DNA from: Defluviitaleaceae bacterium
GTDB lineage: Bacteria > Bacillota > Clostridia > Lachnospirales > WQUN01
Reading direction: 5' to 3'
Assembly: GCA_009781725.1 (NCBI GenBank)
Contig: WQVF01000013.1
Location: forward strand, 1-64,000
DNA length: 64,000 nt
The position numbers were made by a program, and so were the translations under genes. Below, piece after piece: positions 22,752-31,234 of the stretch (positions are counted from its first letter, which is position 1; each line of letters begins with the position of its first letter). Under the pieces are notes generated by a model, which did no database searches, was not told the DNA's origin, and saw only the letters and a program-made list of their open reading frames with translations.

Positions 22752-24861
22752 CGTGCTTATGCCTGTTTTTTATCTCCGCCAGTTTGTAATCATTAAATCT
22801 ATCCAAGGTTGATAGGTATCCTGTTATCCTACGCACCCGGCTAATCTCAGTGCTGCCGCACTTGGTGCAGAATTCTTCGTTGAGCAAGCCGCTGGTGCCG
22901 CATTTTTTGCATATATCCACAGGGAAGTTTACAGCCCCGTATCCCATGTCCGCTTCAGCCATTGCCCGGATAATCCGTTCATAAGCTTCGATATTATTCC
23001 CTGGAGCGGATTCCAATTCTATATATGAAATATGCCCGGCATTGCAATACTTATGATAGGGGCCCTCTAGGGCGATTTTGTCCAGAGCAGTTACTTCAAA
23101 TTCCACGGGAACATGGAATGAGTTGGTGTACCATGCCTTGTCTGTGACACCAGGAAGTACACCAAAGCGTTCCACATCCAGCTTGGTAAACTTGCCGCTT
23201 AGCTGCTCCGCCGGGGTTGCCAGGAGAGAAAAGTTAAGACTATGCTTTTTGCTTGCCTCATCGCAGCGGCGGCGCATATGGCTGACTATGGATACCCCAA
23301 GGGCTTGGCTGGCCTGGCTTTGCCCATGGTGGGTTCCGGTTAGGGCCACAAGACATTCCGCAAGGCCGATAAAGCCGATGGTAAGGGTGCCGTGTTTTAT
23401 GGCTTTTTCGATTTTATCATTGGGGCCGATATCTTCGCTGTTCATATACAAATGCTGGCCCATTAGGAAGGGGAAATCCTTGCCCTTGAGGTTTTTCTGT
23501 ATATTGTAACGGGTCATTAGCTGCTTGACAGCAAAGTCCATGGTTTCGTCTAAGTATTTCCAAAAATGGGCCATATCCCTCCCTGCACGAATGCCCAGGC
23601 GAGGCAGATTAATAGAAGTGAAACTTAAATTTCCACGTCCGTCGGTTTCTTGTGGCCCATTAACATTGGCAATAACCCTGGTGCGGCAGCCCATATAGCC
23701 CACTTCTTCTTCACCATAGACATTATTAAAACTAGCATCCAGGAAAGAGAACGACGGGAATAGCCGCTTACACGCAACCTGCATGGCTAGCTGGAACAAA
23801 TCGTAGTTGGGGTCCTCCGGCTCGAAGTTAACTCCATCCTTGAGCTTGAAACAAAGATTTGGAAAAATGGGGCTTTCTCCCTTGCCAAGCCCACGCTCAT
23901 AGGCCTTTAAAAAGGTCTCTGTAATCATGCGGCCTCCGGGGCTGGTATCTGTACCCAAATTTATACTGGAAAAAGGCACCTGTGCTCCTGCTCTGGAGCT
24001 CATGGTGTTCAGGTTATATATGAAGGCTTCCATGGCCTGGAAGGTCTCGTTATATGTGTGTTTGTTTACAAGGGAGGATATTTCTTCCTCGGATGCGGTC
24101 AAGCCAAGCTCCTCAAGATTACCCCTGAGAATTTTATCTTGACGAGCCCGTTCTATCTCTACATAAACAGAAAGGTCCCGGTCAAAATATGCATAGCTTT
24201 GCCCACCATGCATATCATTTTGGTTACTCTGGAGAATAATCGCCGAAAGAGCCGCCGCCGAACGGATGCTCTTAGGCGTTTTGATAGTCCCGTGACCACT
24301 GTTGAACCCGTCCCTAAGCAAACGGGCTAAGGGGATTTGCAAGCAGGTCAGAGTCTTGCCATACCAGCCAAGGTCTTGGATATAAATATCCCCGTCCAGA
24401 TGTTTCTGGGCTTCCTCTGGTGGCAACATACGTTTGAGATAGTAGCTCTTGCTTGCGGCTTCGGATATTTGTAAAACTTTGGCGGATGGAGAGTTGCCCA
24501 CATTGGCGTTGTCCCGTGTGGTTTCTTTTACAATTTCCGCTACAGCATCCATAAGTTCGCTTCTGGCTTCACGGATATCCGTTCGCCGTTGGCGATACAG
24601 GATATATGATTTTGCTTCCTTGGCAAATCCTTTTTCTATAAGTACTGTTTCTACTAAATCCTGGACATTTTCCACTGTGAATGGGTGGCCGTTGTATTCG
24701 GCTTCCAGCTTTTTTAGTACATCCAAAGTAAGTGACATCATCAGACTGCGATTATCTCTTTCGTCACTTTGGGCGGCCTCAAAAGCCTTGTCTATACAGG
24801 CTGTAATCTTGCTTTCGTCAAAAGGCACCTGCCTTTTATCCCGCTTAATAATGTATTTCAC
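22744..24861 (-). CDS. nrdD: Anaerobic (class III) ribonucleoside-triphosphate reductase
   Basis: Reduces ribonucleoside triphosphates to deoxynucleotides under anoxia. It is 705 aa from the GTG at 24861, which has GGGGAG upstream. The frame stays open for 46 more codons without a family match, so the longer start is rejected. It has an N-terminal ATP-cone (KYIIKRDKRQVPFDESKI), the 10-stranded barrel core, a C-terminal zinc site (CKKCG and CTKCG) and the radical loop RITGYLS with Gly681. Promoter elements TTGCCC and TATAAT lie upstream. Operon order is nrdD-nrdG-nucleoside hydrolase. Confidence 0.95.
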   Translation of the reverse strand: MKYIIKRDKRQVPFDESKITACIDKAFEAAQSDERDNRSLMMSLTLDVLKKLEAEYNGHPFTVENVQDLVETVLIEKGFAKEAKSYILYRQRRTDIREARSELMDAVAEIVKETTRDNANVGNSPSAKVLQISEAASKSYYLKRMLPPEEAQKHLDGDIYIQDLGWYGKTLTCLQIPLARLLRDGFNSGHGTIKTPKSIRSAAALSAIILQSNQNDMHGGQSYAYFDRDLSVYVEIERARQDKILRGNLEELGLTASEEEISSLVNKHTYNETFQAMEAFIYNLNTMSSRAGAQVPFSSINLGTDTSPGGRMITETFLKAYERGLGKGESPIFPNLCFKLKDGVNFEPEDPNYDLFQLAMQVACKRLFPSFSFLDASFNNVYGEEEVGYMGCRTRVIANVNGPQETDGRGNLSFTSINLPRLGIRAGRDMAHFWKYLDETMDFAVKQLMTRYNIQKNLKGKDFPFLMGQHLYMNSEDIGPNDKIEKAIKHGTLTIGFIGLAECLVALTGTHHGQSQASQALGVSIVSHMRRRCDEASKKHSLNFSLLATPAEQLSGKFTKLDVERFGVLPGVTDKAWYTNSFHVPVEFEVTALDKIALEGPYHKYCNAGHISYIELESAPGNNIEAYERIIRAMAEADMGYGAVNFPVDICKKCGTSGLLNEEFCTKCGSTEISRVRRITGYLSTLDRFNDYKLAEIKNRHKHDE

Positions 24862-24928
24862 AGCACTTCTCCCCTTTTGTGTTTTTTCTGTCTTTTGTTT
24901 GACGGCGTTTTTAGAGCCGATTATTTTG

Positions 24929-24957
24929 ATTATAGACTCGCTTAGAAAAAGGGGCAA
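24929..24957 (-). promoter_or_regulatory. Probable nrdD promoter
   Basis: TTGCCC (24957-24952) and TATAAT (24934-24929) with a 17-bp spacer on the minus strand, giving a leader of about 60 bases to the GTG start. No convincing NrdR box is seen. Confidence 0.6.
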
Positions 24958-25040
24958 GCAATCCCTCGCAAAGAAAAGAAAGGTAAAATAGTTGCACATG
25001 AGGGATAATCGAGAATGAATTACACGTTCGGTTGAGATGT

Positions 25041-25610
25041 CTAAGAACAGGATTTCATATACTCCATTTGTTCTTTGAGAGCGGCTATTTCGCTGCGCAT
25101 GGATGTCTCGAATTGTGTATTTCGACTTGGCTCTCCTACGACAGTGCTGCCATCAGGTACATCTTTAATCACCAGAGCACCGGCACCTATCTTTGTACCA
25201 GCCCCTATTTTTATGTCCCCAAGAACGATTGCGCCGGCTCCGATTATGGCACCCTCACCTACGGTAGGATGGCGTTTGCCGGAAGTCTTTCCCGTACCTC
25301 CTAAGGTCACACCATGGTAAATAAGCACATTATCGCCGATTACACAGGTCTCTCCGATTACAACCCCTGCTCCATGGTCTATAAATAAACCCCGTCCGAT
25401 GGTAGCTCCAGGGTGTATTTCTATTCCCGTGCGCCTCCTGGCCCATTGGGAAACCAAGCGCGCTAAAAAAAAACGGCCCCTACGGTACAGCCAACCGGCA
25501 AATTTATGGTAAATCACGGCCCATAATCCGGGATACAGCCATGCCTCGGATGTGCTACGGATGGCAGGGTCATTTTGCTTTATTGCATTTACTGTGGATT
25601 TAATTTTCAT
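25041..25610 (-). CDS. cysE: Serine O-acetyltransferase
   Basis: Makes O-acetylserine from serine and acetyl-CoA, the first step of cysteine synthesis. The 189-aa protein is the short, EpsC/CysE-type form. An N-terminal helical part precedes a left-handed beta-helix of hexapeptide repeats, with [19 protein letters not shown] and [17 protein letters not shown] holding the catalytic His and substrate loop. The C-terminal tail, which in CysE docks into CysK, extends beyond the helix. It starts 12 bases after cysK. Confidence 0.94.
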   Translation of the reverse strand: MKIKSTVNAIKQNDPAIRSTSEAWLYPGLWAVIYHKFAGWLYRRGRFFLARLVSQWARRRTGIEIHPGATIGRGLFIDHGAGVVIGETCVIGDNVLIYHGVTLGGTGKTSGKRHPTVGEGAIIGAGAIVLGDIKIGAGTKIGAGALVIKDVPDGSTVVGEPSRNTQFETSMRSEIAALKEQMEYMKSCS

Positions 25611-25622
25611 GTTGTCATCGCC

Positions 25623-26534
25623 TTATTCGTTCATTGACAAGTATCTCTCCCCGGTATCCGGCAGGATTATCACAATATTTTTCCCTGGGAAAGATTGTGC
25701 CGCTATCTCCGCCGCAGAGACCGCCGCTCCGGAGGATATACCTACCAGCAACCCTTCTGTATGTGCCAGTGCTCGTGCGGTGCGAAGGGCATCCTCGTCA
25801 GCCACTGTGATAATTTCGTCGTAGATTTCCGTATCCAATACTTCAGGAATAAACCCGGCACCGATACCCTGTATTTTGTGAGGCCTGGGCTTTCCGCCAG
25901 AGAGCACGGGAGAGCTTGTCGGCTCTACAGCTATTATATGAAGCTTGGGCTTTTTTGACCGTAAAAATCTACCGGCCCCGGTAATGGTACCACCGGTGCC
26001 CACCCCCGCGATAAAGATATCAATTTCTCCACCTGTCGCCGTCCATATCTCTGGCCCCGTGGTTGAAAAATGAATAGCAGGACCGGCAGGGTTGGCAAAC
26101 TGCCTGGTAAGAAAGGCATTGGGAGTAGAAGCGGCCAGTTCTTCCGCAGAGGCAACCGCTCCGGCCATCCCCTCTTGTCCTGGAGTCAGAATTAACTCCA
26201 CTCCGTATGCCTTGAGCAGATTGCGTCTCTCCAGACTCATGGTCTCCGGCATTGTAAGGATAATCCTATACCCCCTGGATGCGGCAATTGCCGCGAGGCC
26301 GATACCCGTATTACCGCTGGTTGCTTCGATTATTACGGACGAAGGAGATAGAAGCCCCCGAGCCTCGGCATCATTAATAATAGAAAGAGCCAGCCTGTCT
26401 TTGACACTACCGGCAGGGTTGGCTTTTTCCAGCTTGCCGAAAAACTTCGCTGGCATATTTCGGCTATGGGCGAAGCGAGAGAGCTCCACGAGGGGGGTAT
26501 TGCCTATTAGGTCAGATATATTTTTATGAATCAT
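25623..26534 (-). CDS. cysK: Cysteine synthase (O-acetylserine sulfhydrylase)
   Basis: A PLP enzyme converting O-acetylserine and sulfide to cysteine. The Schiff-base Lys is in NPAGSVKDR (~residue 45), the substrate-binding loop is SGNTG, and the phosphate-binding loop is GVGTGGTITGAG. The C-terminal SSGAAVSAA completes the PLP site. At 303 aa it is the normal length. It is the first gene of cysK-cysE. The upstream gap carries copy C of the 104-bp element about 100 bases before the start; I see no T-box or SAM riboswitch there. Confidence 0.95.
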   Translation of the reverse strand: MIHKNISDLIGNTPLVELSRFAHSRNMPAKFFGKLEKANPAGSVKDRLALSIINDAEARGLLSPSSVIIEATSGNTGIGLAAIAASRGYRIILTMPETMSLERRNLLKAYGVELILTPGQEGMAGAVASAEELAASTPNAFLTRQFANPAGPAIHFSTTGPEIWTATGGEIDIFIAGVGTGGTITGAGRFLRSKKPKLHIIAVEPTSSPVLSGGKPRPHKIQGIGAGFIPEVLDTEIYDEIITVADEDALRTARALAHTEGLLVGISSGAAVSAAEIAAQSFPGKNIVIILPDTGERYLSMNE

Positions 26535-26630
26535 ATTATCACTCCTGATGGTTAGTATATGCAGCAGTGCAATAGTGATGTGTTTATTGGAGGATAAGCG
26601 GTTTCCGCCAAAATGGCAAAACGGGAATAG

Positions 26631-26734
26631 TATAGCGAATTAATTCGAAATCAGTCCAGTCTGTCGCCGAAAACGCGTAGAAGCGTTCGCGATTTTCAGC
26701 TTGGTCTGGACTGTTTCTCATTTAATTCGCTATA
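26631..26734 (+). repeat. 104-bp TATAG/CTATA element, copy C
   Basis: Same length and layout as copy A with a few substitutions (for example TTTTCAGCTTGG in the right arm). It lies upstream of cysK in the intergenic gap and shows both intact termini, TATAGCGAATTAATTCG and TAATTCGCTATA. Confidence 0.85.
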
Positions 26735-26798
26735 TCTTGTTAGTAATGGACAATGCCTCGTGGCACAAATCCAAGTCCCTTCATATACCTGACAACAA

Positions 26799-26826
26799 CC
26801 CCCACCCACTCCTTATTTCGTATTAA
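26799..26826 (+). repeat. Fragment of the family-3 repeat
   Basis: CCCCCACCCACTCCTTATTT and the following CGTATTA match the right end of the element found in full at 57890-57974. It sits 10 bases beyond the stop codon of the zinc-ribbon gene. Confidence 0.55.
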
Positions 26827-26836
26827 AGAAGAGGGC

Positions 26837-27457
26837 TTAAACCACTCGTTTCGCCAACACCTCACCACCATTGGCCCGCTCTATTATGCTACGCCAATGG
26901 CGTTTTCCATGGGAATATTCTTCTATGGCCGATAGGTCGTCCAAAAATAGTATAACTTCCTTTAGAGAGCCTTCGATTAGGTTGGCCGCCGTAGGCCGGT
27001 TAAGGGCTACATTCTCGTTGGCCGGGTCTGTGTCTTCCAGGTCTCTGTAATATGACATTTTTACATGAAAAGAATGAATCAGGATATCTATGCATATTAA
27101 TTTTTCACTATATGTTTTAGCTTTGGGGAAGTTTTTGTGAAAAGCAAGGAACACGGGCAAAGCATTGGAGGCGTGGAGCTGCTTGCCCTTATAGGATTTG
27201 CGGAATGTTTCCCATGTAGCGGAAAAACCGCAGGGGCAGGTAAAGCACTGGTCTACAAGGGGGATATCCTTGCCGCAGTATAGGCATATCATGCGCTTTT
27301 CTTCAAAGCCGTATGTTGCCGATATTATACTTTCGCAGCGGGCAAATAGCGCACAGCCTACCTCATCCGCCAGCTCGTCATCGGCAATACCGGATACGCT
27401 TTGGTTATAGAGTTTGGCGATTAATGCCTGGGGGACTCGTTTGCTCCATTTGATCAT
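26837..27457 (-). CDS. Stand-alone zinc-ribbon module protein
   Basis: A 206-aa cytoplasmic protein of unknown function. The N-terminal ~50 residues (KWSKRVPQALIAKLYNQS, then IADDELADEVGCALFAR) are followed by a zinc ribbon (C58xxC61 and C71xxC74xC76) and a C-terminal helical region with PKAKTYSEKLICIDILIHSF. All three parts align, in order, with residues ~306-500 of the acetamidase fusion at 45998-47527. That shows a mobile module of about 200 aa that is used both alone and fused. The ATG follows GGAGGTATATAC. The candidate ncRNA lies upstream on the same strand. Confidence 0.75.
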   Translation of the reverse strand: MIKWSKRVPQALIAKLYNQSVSGIADDELADEVGCALFARCESIISATYGFEEKRMICLYCGKDIPLVDQCFTCPCGFSATWETFRKSYKGKQLHASNALPVFLAFHKNFPKAKTYSEKLICIDILIHSFHVKMSYYRDLEDTDPANENVALNRPTAANLIEGSLKEVILFLDDLSAIEEYSHGKRHWRSIIERANGGEVLAKRVV

Positions 27458-27587
27458 GTATATACCTCCACAGGCTCATGTGAAACCCAATAATTACCAT
27501 ATGAAAAACCCACTAAAACATGTTGAAGAAAAATGTAAAATTTGGTACCATGGTGTGGCAACAAAAAAGCCAGCGGTAATATTAGCA

Positions 27588-27765
27588 ATAAAATAACCAC
27601 GGAGCCGTGGTCGTGCCTGGAAACACTTCCACGAGCTTAGGGATGCAGAACCATCCAAAAGCACAGGTTACCCTGCCACCGCGGCAGCCCTAGTTTACAA
27701 CATTTCACCAACACCTTCAAGGCGGGACACCCCTAACCCGCCGCAGAGATAAGGTGGGATTTTGT
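27588..27765 (-). ncRNA. Probable structured non-coding RNA with terminator
   Basis: Read on the minus strand, this ~175-base segment has several stable hairpins in a row: GGCGGG/CCCGCC, CTGCC-GCGGT-GGCAG, GGATG-GTTCTG-CATCC and CGTGGAA/TTCCAGGCACG. It ends in AACCACGG-CT-CCGTGGTT followed by ATTTTATT, an intrinsic terminator. No open frame covers it, and the purine loops and single-stranded TGTAAACTAGGG look conserved. The layout reminds me of the raiA-motif class of Clostridial ncRNAs; 6S RNA is another possibility. I cannot assign it from sequence alone. Confidence 0.6.
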
Positions 27766-27821
27766 TATGCATGGATAAAGCGGCAAAGCGGCGAGTTTCT
27801 GTGTACTACGCTTGAATTTAT

Positions 27822-27865
27822 ACGCGTAGGTGAGATGGATTAGTCCATTTCCCTACGCGTTTTTT
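27822..27865 (+). terminator. Strong plus-strand intrinsic terminator
   Basis: ACGCGTAGG and CCTACGCGT close over an inner ATGGA/TCCAT stem and are followed by TTTTTT. No gene ends just upstream on this strand, so it may belong to an unrecognised transcript. It also insulates the ncRNA from the region to the right. Confidence 0.6.
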
Positions 27866-27930
27866 ATTTCCGCAGATATTCCGCTGGCCTTTTACTATAA
27901 AATGATACGAAAACAGCTCCCAAAGTCAGC

Positions 27931-28075
27931 CCCCTTCCTTCGGAAGGGGGAGCCGCGCAAGTGGCGGGGGGTTGCCAGCTTGCGTAGCGCGATGACTAAA
28001 AACCGATATTTGCGGCTTGCGTACACAACCCCTCGCCGCTGACCGCGTCTTTTCCCTTCCACGGAAGTAAACCCA
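27931..28075. repeat. GC-rich palindromic repeat (family 4)
   Basis: It begins CCCCCTTCCTTCGGAAGGGGG, continues with GGCGGGGGGTTGCCAGCTTGCG, and ends AACCCCTCGCCGC...CTTCCACGGAAG. Related sequence in two opposed halves occurs at 34478-34700, and a bare palindrome at 29997-30019. It is non-coding; open frames across it are shadows of the hairpins. Confidence 0.6.
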
Positions 28076-28099
28076 CCGATTTATGCTCGTAATGGGTGA

Positions 28100-28173
28100 T
28101 AATACGAAAGAAGGAGTGCGCAGGGGCGGCGAAGCCGCCCTGCCTCGAAGAGCTCTCATGCTCGGTTGGTGAC
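28100..28173 (-). repeat. Family-3 GC-hairpin repeat, inverted copy
   Basis: The reverse complement reads GTCACCAACCGAGCATGAGA, a GGGCGGCTTCGCCGCCC hairpin, then CACTCCTTCTTTCGTATTA, matching 43602-43688 and 57890-57974. It lies just upstream of the AbrB-like gene. Confidence 0.7.
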
Positions 28174-28210
28174 GGAAAATGCCCGTAATGGGTGGATAGG
28201 AGGAACATAA

Positions 28211-28378
28211 ATGGAATTTGTAGCAGAGAAGAAAATTGACGAACTGGGACGGATTGTTGTGCCAACGGAAGTAAGGCAGGCCAAAGGCTGGGGTGAAGGT
28301 ACAACACTCGCAATTTATACTCAAAACGACTGCGTAGTGCTTATGCCTTGCAAGTCGGATTATGAGCAAGAGACATAG
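28211..28378 (+). CDS. AbrB/SpoVT-type DNA-binding protein
   Basis: A 55-aa protein comprising one swapped-hairpin AbrB domain: KKIDELGRIVVPTEVRQAKG followed by a beta-hairpin and CVVLMP. This is the DNA-binding core shared by AbrB, SpoVT and MazE-type antitoxins. No C-terminal domain or partner toxin gene is seen, so a small transition-state or sporulation-linked regulator is the best reading. The ATG has AGGAGG 7 bases upstream. It was recognised by direct translation; it is shorter than 60 codons. A CGTCATCC repeat with a trailing T-run begins 8 bases after its stop and probably terminates it. Confidence 0.85.
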   Translation: MEFVAEKKIDELGRIVVPTEVRQAKGWGEGTTLAIYTQNDCVVLMPCKSDYEQET

Positions 28379-28386
28379 TGTTTAAG

Positions 28387-28475
28387 CCCGTCATCCTGGG
28401 CTTGACCCGGGATTCCCCGTCTTTTTACGAAAGGCTAATGGGATCCCGGATCAAGGCCGGGATGACGGTTTTTTT
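28387..28475. repeat. CGTCATCC/GGATGACG inverted repeat (family 2) acting as terminator
   Basis: CCCGTCATCCTGGGCTTGAC to GGCCGGGATGACGG, with an internal CGGGAT/ATCCCG pair, followed by seven T residues. It sits directly after the AbrB-like gene on the plus strand and before the GH29-like gene end on the minus strand. Confidence 0.7.
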
Positions 28476-28502
28476 ACTATAGTGAATAATTCCGCTATTT
28501 TA

Positions 28503-29969
28503 TTACGACAACTCAATTACAGTGTTGAGATTATCCCACTGAGTGCCTTTCGGTAGTGATATTTTTATGCCTGCATCATCCTGTGCCAATAACAGTGACA
28601 TACCATCAATCAAAAGCCGTGCCCTTGAAAATAGCTTCCCGTCAGCCGGGAGGCTTAGTACAAGGGTATTGCCGTCAATGGCCGATACACTAGGGTTGAG
28701 CACATGCATATAAGTAACTCCGCCATCAATAGACTCAGTAGCGACGCCATAGATGCCCTTTTCTTTGAGGATTTTTATGTTGATTCCACATGCGTCGATA
28801 TTGTCCCACGACTTATACTCTGGATTATCGTATCTTAGACTCAAATCGGTGGGATATGATTTGCTTGGGACTGTGCCTTTTATGGATTTTTCGATGGGGT
28901 GGATATAGCTGTATACCTTGGTCATTAATTCATATACGCCGGGCTCCCATATGCTGCATTCAAGTCCCGCAAAGTTTCCAAAGGCCCAAGCCATACCGCC
29001 GCCGCGAGTGTTGGTACCAGCTTGTAAAACCGTATAGCGGTACAAATCCTCTGCCTTTGGGAGATATTTCGCCGCTTCGGTTTCTTGGGTGATTCTCGCA
29101 ACCCAACTGAAACCATAGGTAAGGCAATCCCCTTCGCTAAGCCGGGACCATCCGGGATAATCCGAAGCCAGCCACCAGTCGGCGTCCTTTGGATTGCTGT
29201 TTTCGGAGCCTGGGCTATGCCATGAGATAACATCTTCGATTATGCCGTTATCACAGGAATAGGTGCTGAATCGGTAATTCATAATCATTATAAGTGACGG
29301 GTCAATGGATTTTACAATTTCTCGTATTTCATCAAGTGGTATGTTGTGTGCGGTGTTTTCCGCTGTGTCCGCCAGTGGGTCGTCTACGATTATGCCGATG
29401 ATATACTCATGGTAATTTGAAATAAGTTCCCTATACATAGACAAAATATAATTTTTAAGCAGCTCATAGTCATAGGTTCCGCCATAATTATCAGCGTAGA
29501 ATGTCCCGGCTCCATGTGTCTCGGTTCCTCTTTTGAAGGCGGCTTGGTCTTCAGCGGATATACCGTGGAGGAGTTGGGGATGGGTGTATAACAGTAGTTT
29601 TATGCCGTGTTTGCCTAGGGCAATGGAGAGCTCTTTGATTAAGTCCTTCTCCGTTGAGACAATATTTCTTGGGTTGGTCTTTGATGGGCGGATGCTATTT
29701 TTGTAAACATTACTTTTGTAGATGGGTATCCAACCGGCATGATGGGATGTAAAGGATACATACTCCACGCCAAAGGCGGCGCAGTCTGCCGCGAACTGCT
29801 CTACATTGAAATTATCTATAACCTCGTCCACGCTTTGGCACATAGTGCCGTCGGGATATCTGGCACCAAATCCCCCTTCCGGGATAATACCGTCGGTATC
29901 CTCTGGGCTTACCCCGCCGAAAAGGTAGTGGATTGCTATTCCGTACTTGAGATTATTGTATAAATACAT
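28503..29969 (-). CDS. GH29-like alpha-L-fucosidase family protein
   Basis: A 488-aa cytoplasmic protein whose core resembles the GH29 barrel: KYGIAIHYLFGG at the start, FGVEYVSFTSHHAGW (the family's A-K-Y-x-x-x-T-x-x-H-H motif) and IIGIIVDDPL where the nucleophile Asp is expected. The C-terminal ~100 residues form a beta-rich domain, as in fucosidases. Substrate specificity cannot be read from this, and related proteins act on other sugars. The ATG at 29969 with GGAGGG upstream is preferred; the open frame extends 63 codons further into the preceding gene. It is last in module A. Confidence 0.7.
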   Translation of the reverse strand: MYLYNNLKYGIAIHYLFGGVSPEDTDGIIPEGGFGARYPDGTMCQSVDEVIDNFNVEQFAADCAAFGVEYVSFTSHHAGWIPIYKSNVYKNSIRPSKTNPRNIVSTEKDLIKELSIALGKHGIKLLLYTHPQLLHGISAEDQAAFKRGTETHGAGTFYADNYGGTYDYELLKNYILSMYRELISNYHEYIIGIIVDDPLADTAENTAHNIPLDEIREIVKSIDPSLIMIMNYRFSTYSCDNGIIEDVISWHSPGSENSNPKDADWWLASDYPGWSRLSEGDCLTYGFSWVARITQETEAAKYLPKAEDLYRYTVLQAGTNTRGGGMAWAFGNFAGLECSIWEPGVYELMTKVYSYIHPIEKSIKGTVPSKSYPTDLSLRYDNPEYKSWDNIDACGINIKILKEKGIYGVATESIDGGVTYMHVLNPSVSAIDGNTLVLSLPADGKLFSRARLLIDGMSLLLAQDDAGIKISLPKGTQWDNLNTVIELS

Positions 29970-29996
29970 AAAGCCCTCCATGGGATATTTTGATAA

Positions 29997-30019
29997 GCCC
30001 CCTTCCTCCGGAAGGGGGC
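29997..30019. repeat. Short CCCCCTTCC palindrome (family 4 core)
   Basis: GCCCCCTTCC-TCC-GGAAGGGGGC forms a 10-bp hairpin between the DUF4185-like gene stop and the GH29-like start. It is similar to the start of the 27931 repeat and may be an intercistronic stabiliser. Confidence 0.5.
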
Positions 30020-30049
30020 ATGATACTGTGAACCACTTCCATGGTGTTA

Positions 30050-31222
30050 TTATGCTAAGGTACGAAACGCAAATTTTCTTATCTGAGGAATATAGTATGG
30101 CGAGGCCCATTTGCCGGATTGCAAGATATAGCCCTCGAGGGACTGCTGGTTGAACCACTTAAGTGGTATTCGTGGGGTATACGGGCAATTATCACGGGTG
30201 TACCACATCCAGTCATAATGCGCCAAGGAAAAAGGCCCCCATGGGTTATCCCCTTCCAGAATGGTCAGCTCACTGCCTGCTGAGGCATCGAAATCCTTGT
30301 GCAGTGCCCAGGTCAGTAAAATATATTTTTTAAGAGACTTGATGTACACCATCTCCGGCAGTCCAATATGGCCATCTATATCCAGGATTGGGCTGGACTG
30401 ATTTATATCTTTTTGCCAGCTATCATGGGTGAAAAATTCCCATGCATCCCTATCCATAATTTTATCCTTGGGAACCCTGCCAAGGCGTAGAAATCTGCCA
30501 TTATCCCATTGGTCGCCGGAAACGGCATATACATATCCATCGACTGCATCTTCGTTATTTTTTCCAAATTGCACAAAGGAAGGGCCGCCGAATGTTGACC
30601 CTGGGAACATAGGCTGCCAGCCATTGAAGCTCTCCCGCTCCTGCTCTGTCGTCAGCCACTGGGTTGTCCATTCATGGTATGTTACTTTGTGGGTTTCATT
30701 GTCAAAATCCTTGAATAACTTGCTGTGGTCAGGTAGCCAGGTCTTGCCGTAATCCTTTGTATATATAATCGTGGCATCGGAGCCATGCTGGGATTTTGGA
30801 CGGTTTGGGGGTATTTTTATTCCCAGTAAATTGTGAATGGCATAGTAAATTACCCCATCCACGCAAACCATACCGCAGGGCTTTGCGCCATTGCCGGCAA
30901 AACCTGTGTACTCCGGCATATCGTTGACTCTATATACTTCGAATGTCTCGGGCTTGCCTATGATTTTTTCGAAAGCCGCGCCGGACATAGCCGGATAATG
31001 CTCCGCTGACATCGGGGCTGCGGATTCCCAGTTTTCGTTTTTATCGTTTATGACTCTCCAGCATGGGTCGCCGACTCCTGTGTAAAGCTCGTCGTCATCG
31101 GCCCATGTGACGGGGTAGGTGTCCCCGTGGACGTTGGAGCTTGCAGTGTAGATTAGCTCACCAATCCATTCGAAGGAAAGGGCTTTGCTCATGGGTATGT
31201 CTGTTGGGTGATTATATTTCAT
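30050..31222 (-). CDS. DUF4185-like beta-propeller-type protein, paralogue 1
   Basis: A 390-aa protein without signal peptide, one of six related proteins in this window. Shared landmarks are GDTYPVTWADDDELYTGVGD near the N-terminus, KPCGMVCVDGVIYYAIHN, an FVQFGKNNEDAVDGYVYAVS block with GDQWDNGRFLRLGRVPKD, LPEMVYIKSLKKYILLTW, and NPWGPFSLAHYDW near the end. The repeated Trp/Asp turns suggest a BNR/sialidase-like propeller, and DUF4185 proteins are usually described as glycan-related. This copy has an extra ~35-residue insert before residue 95. The start has GGAGAG upstream. It is in module A between the Gfo-type gene and the GH29-like gene. Confidence 0.75.
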   Translation of the reverse strand: MKYNHPTDIPMSKALSFEWIGELIYTASSNVHGDTYPVTWADDDELYTGVGDPCWRVINDKNENWESAAPMSAEHYPAMSGAAFEKIIGKPETFEVYRVNDMPEYTGFAGNGAKPCGMVCVDGVIYYAIHNLLGIKIPPNRPKSQHGSDATIIYTKDYGKTWLPDHSKLFKDFDNETHKVTYHEWTTQWLTTEQERESFNGWQPMFPGSTFGGPSFVQFGKNNEDAVDGYVYAVSGDQWDNGRFLRLGRVPKDKIMDRDAWEFFTHDSWQKDINQSSPILDIDGHIGLPEMVYIKSLKKYILLTWALHKDFDASAGSELTILEGDNPWGPFSLAHYDWMWYTRDNCPYTPRIPLKWFNQQSLEGYILQSGKWASPYYIPQIRKFAFRTLA

Positions 31223-31234
31223 GATATCACTCTC

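Larger units (their letters stand above)
26535..26836. other. Intergenic region: 104-bp element and partial repeat
   Basis: About 300 bases between cysK and the zinc-ribbon gene. They hold the cysK leader with a short CGGTTTCCGCCAAAATGGCAAAACGGG hairpin-like stretch, the 104-bp element C, and a family-3 fragment. No open reading frame is credible here. Confidence 0.6.

Noticed and set aside
24862-24999. 46-codon N-terminal extension of NrdD
   Set aside because: The family starts at the ATP-cone; the GTG at 24861 has a good SD, and the promoter lies inside the extension.
26535-26630. T-box or SAM riboswitch ahead of cysK
   Set aside because: The free leader is under 100 bases and lacks the T-box sequence and S-box core.
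27926-28369. 147- and 105-codon minus-strand frames
   Set aside because: They run through two GC-rich repeats and antisense to the AbrB-like gene.
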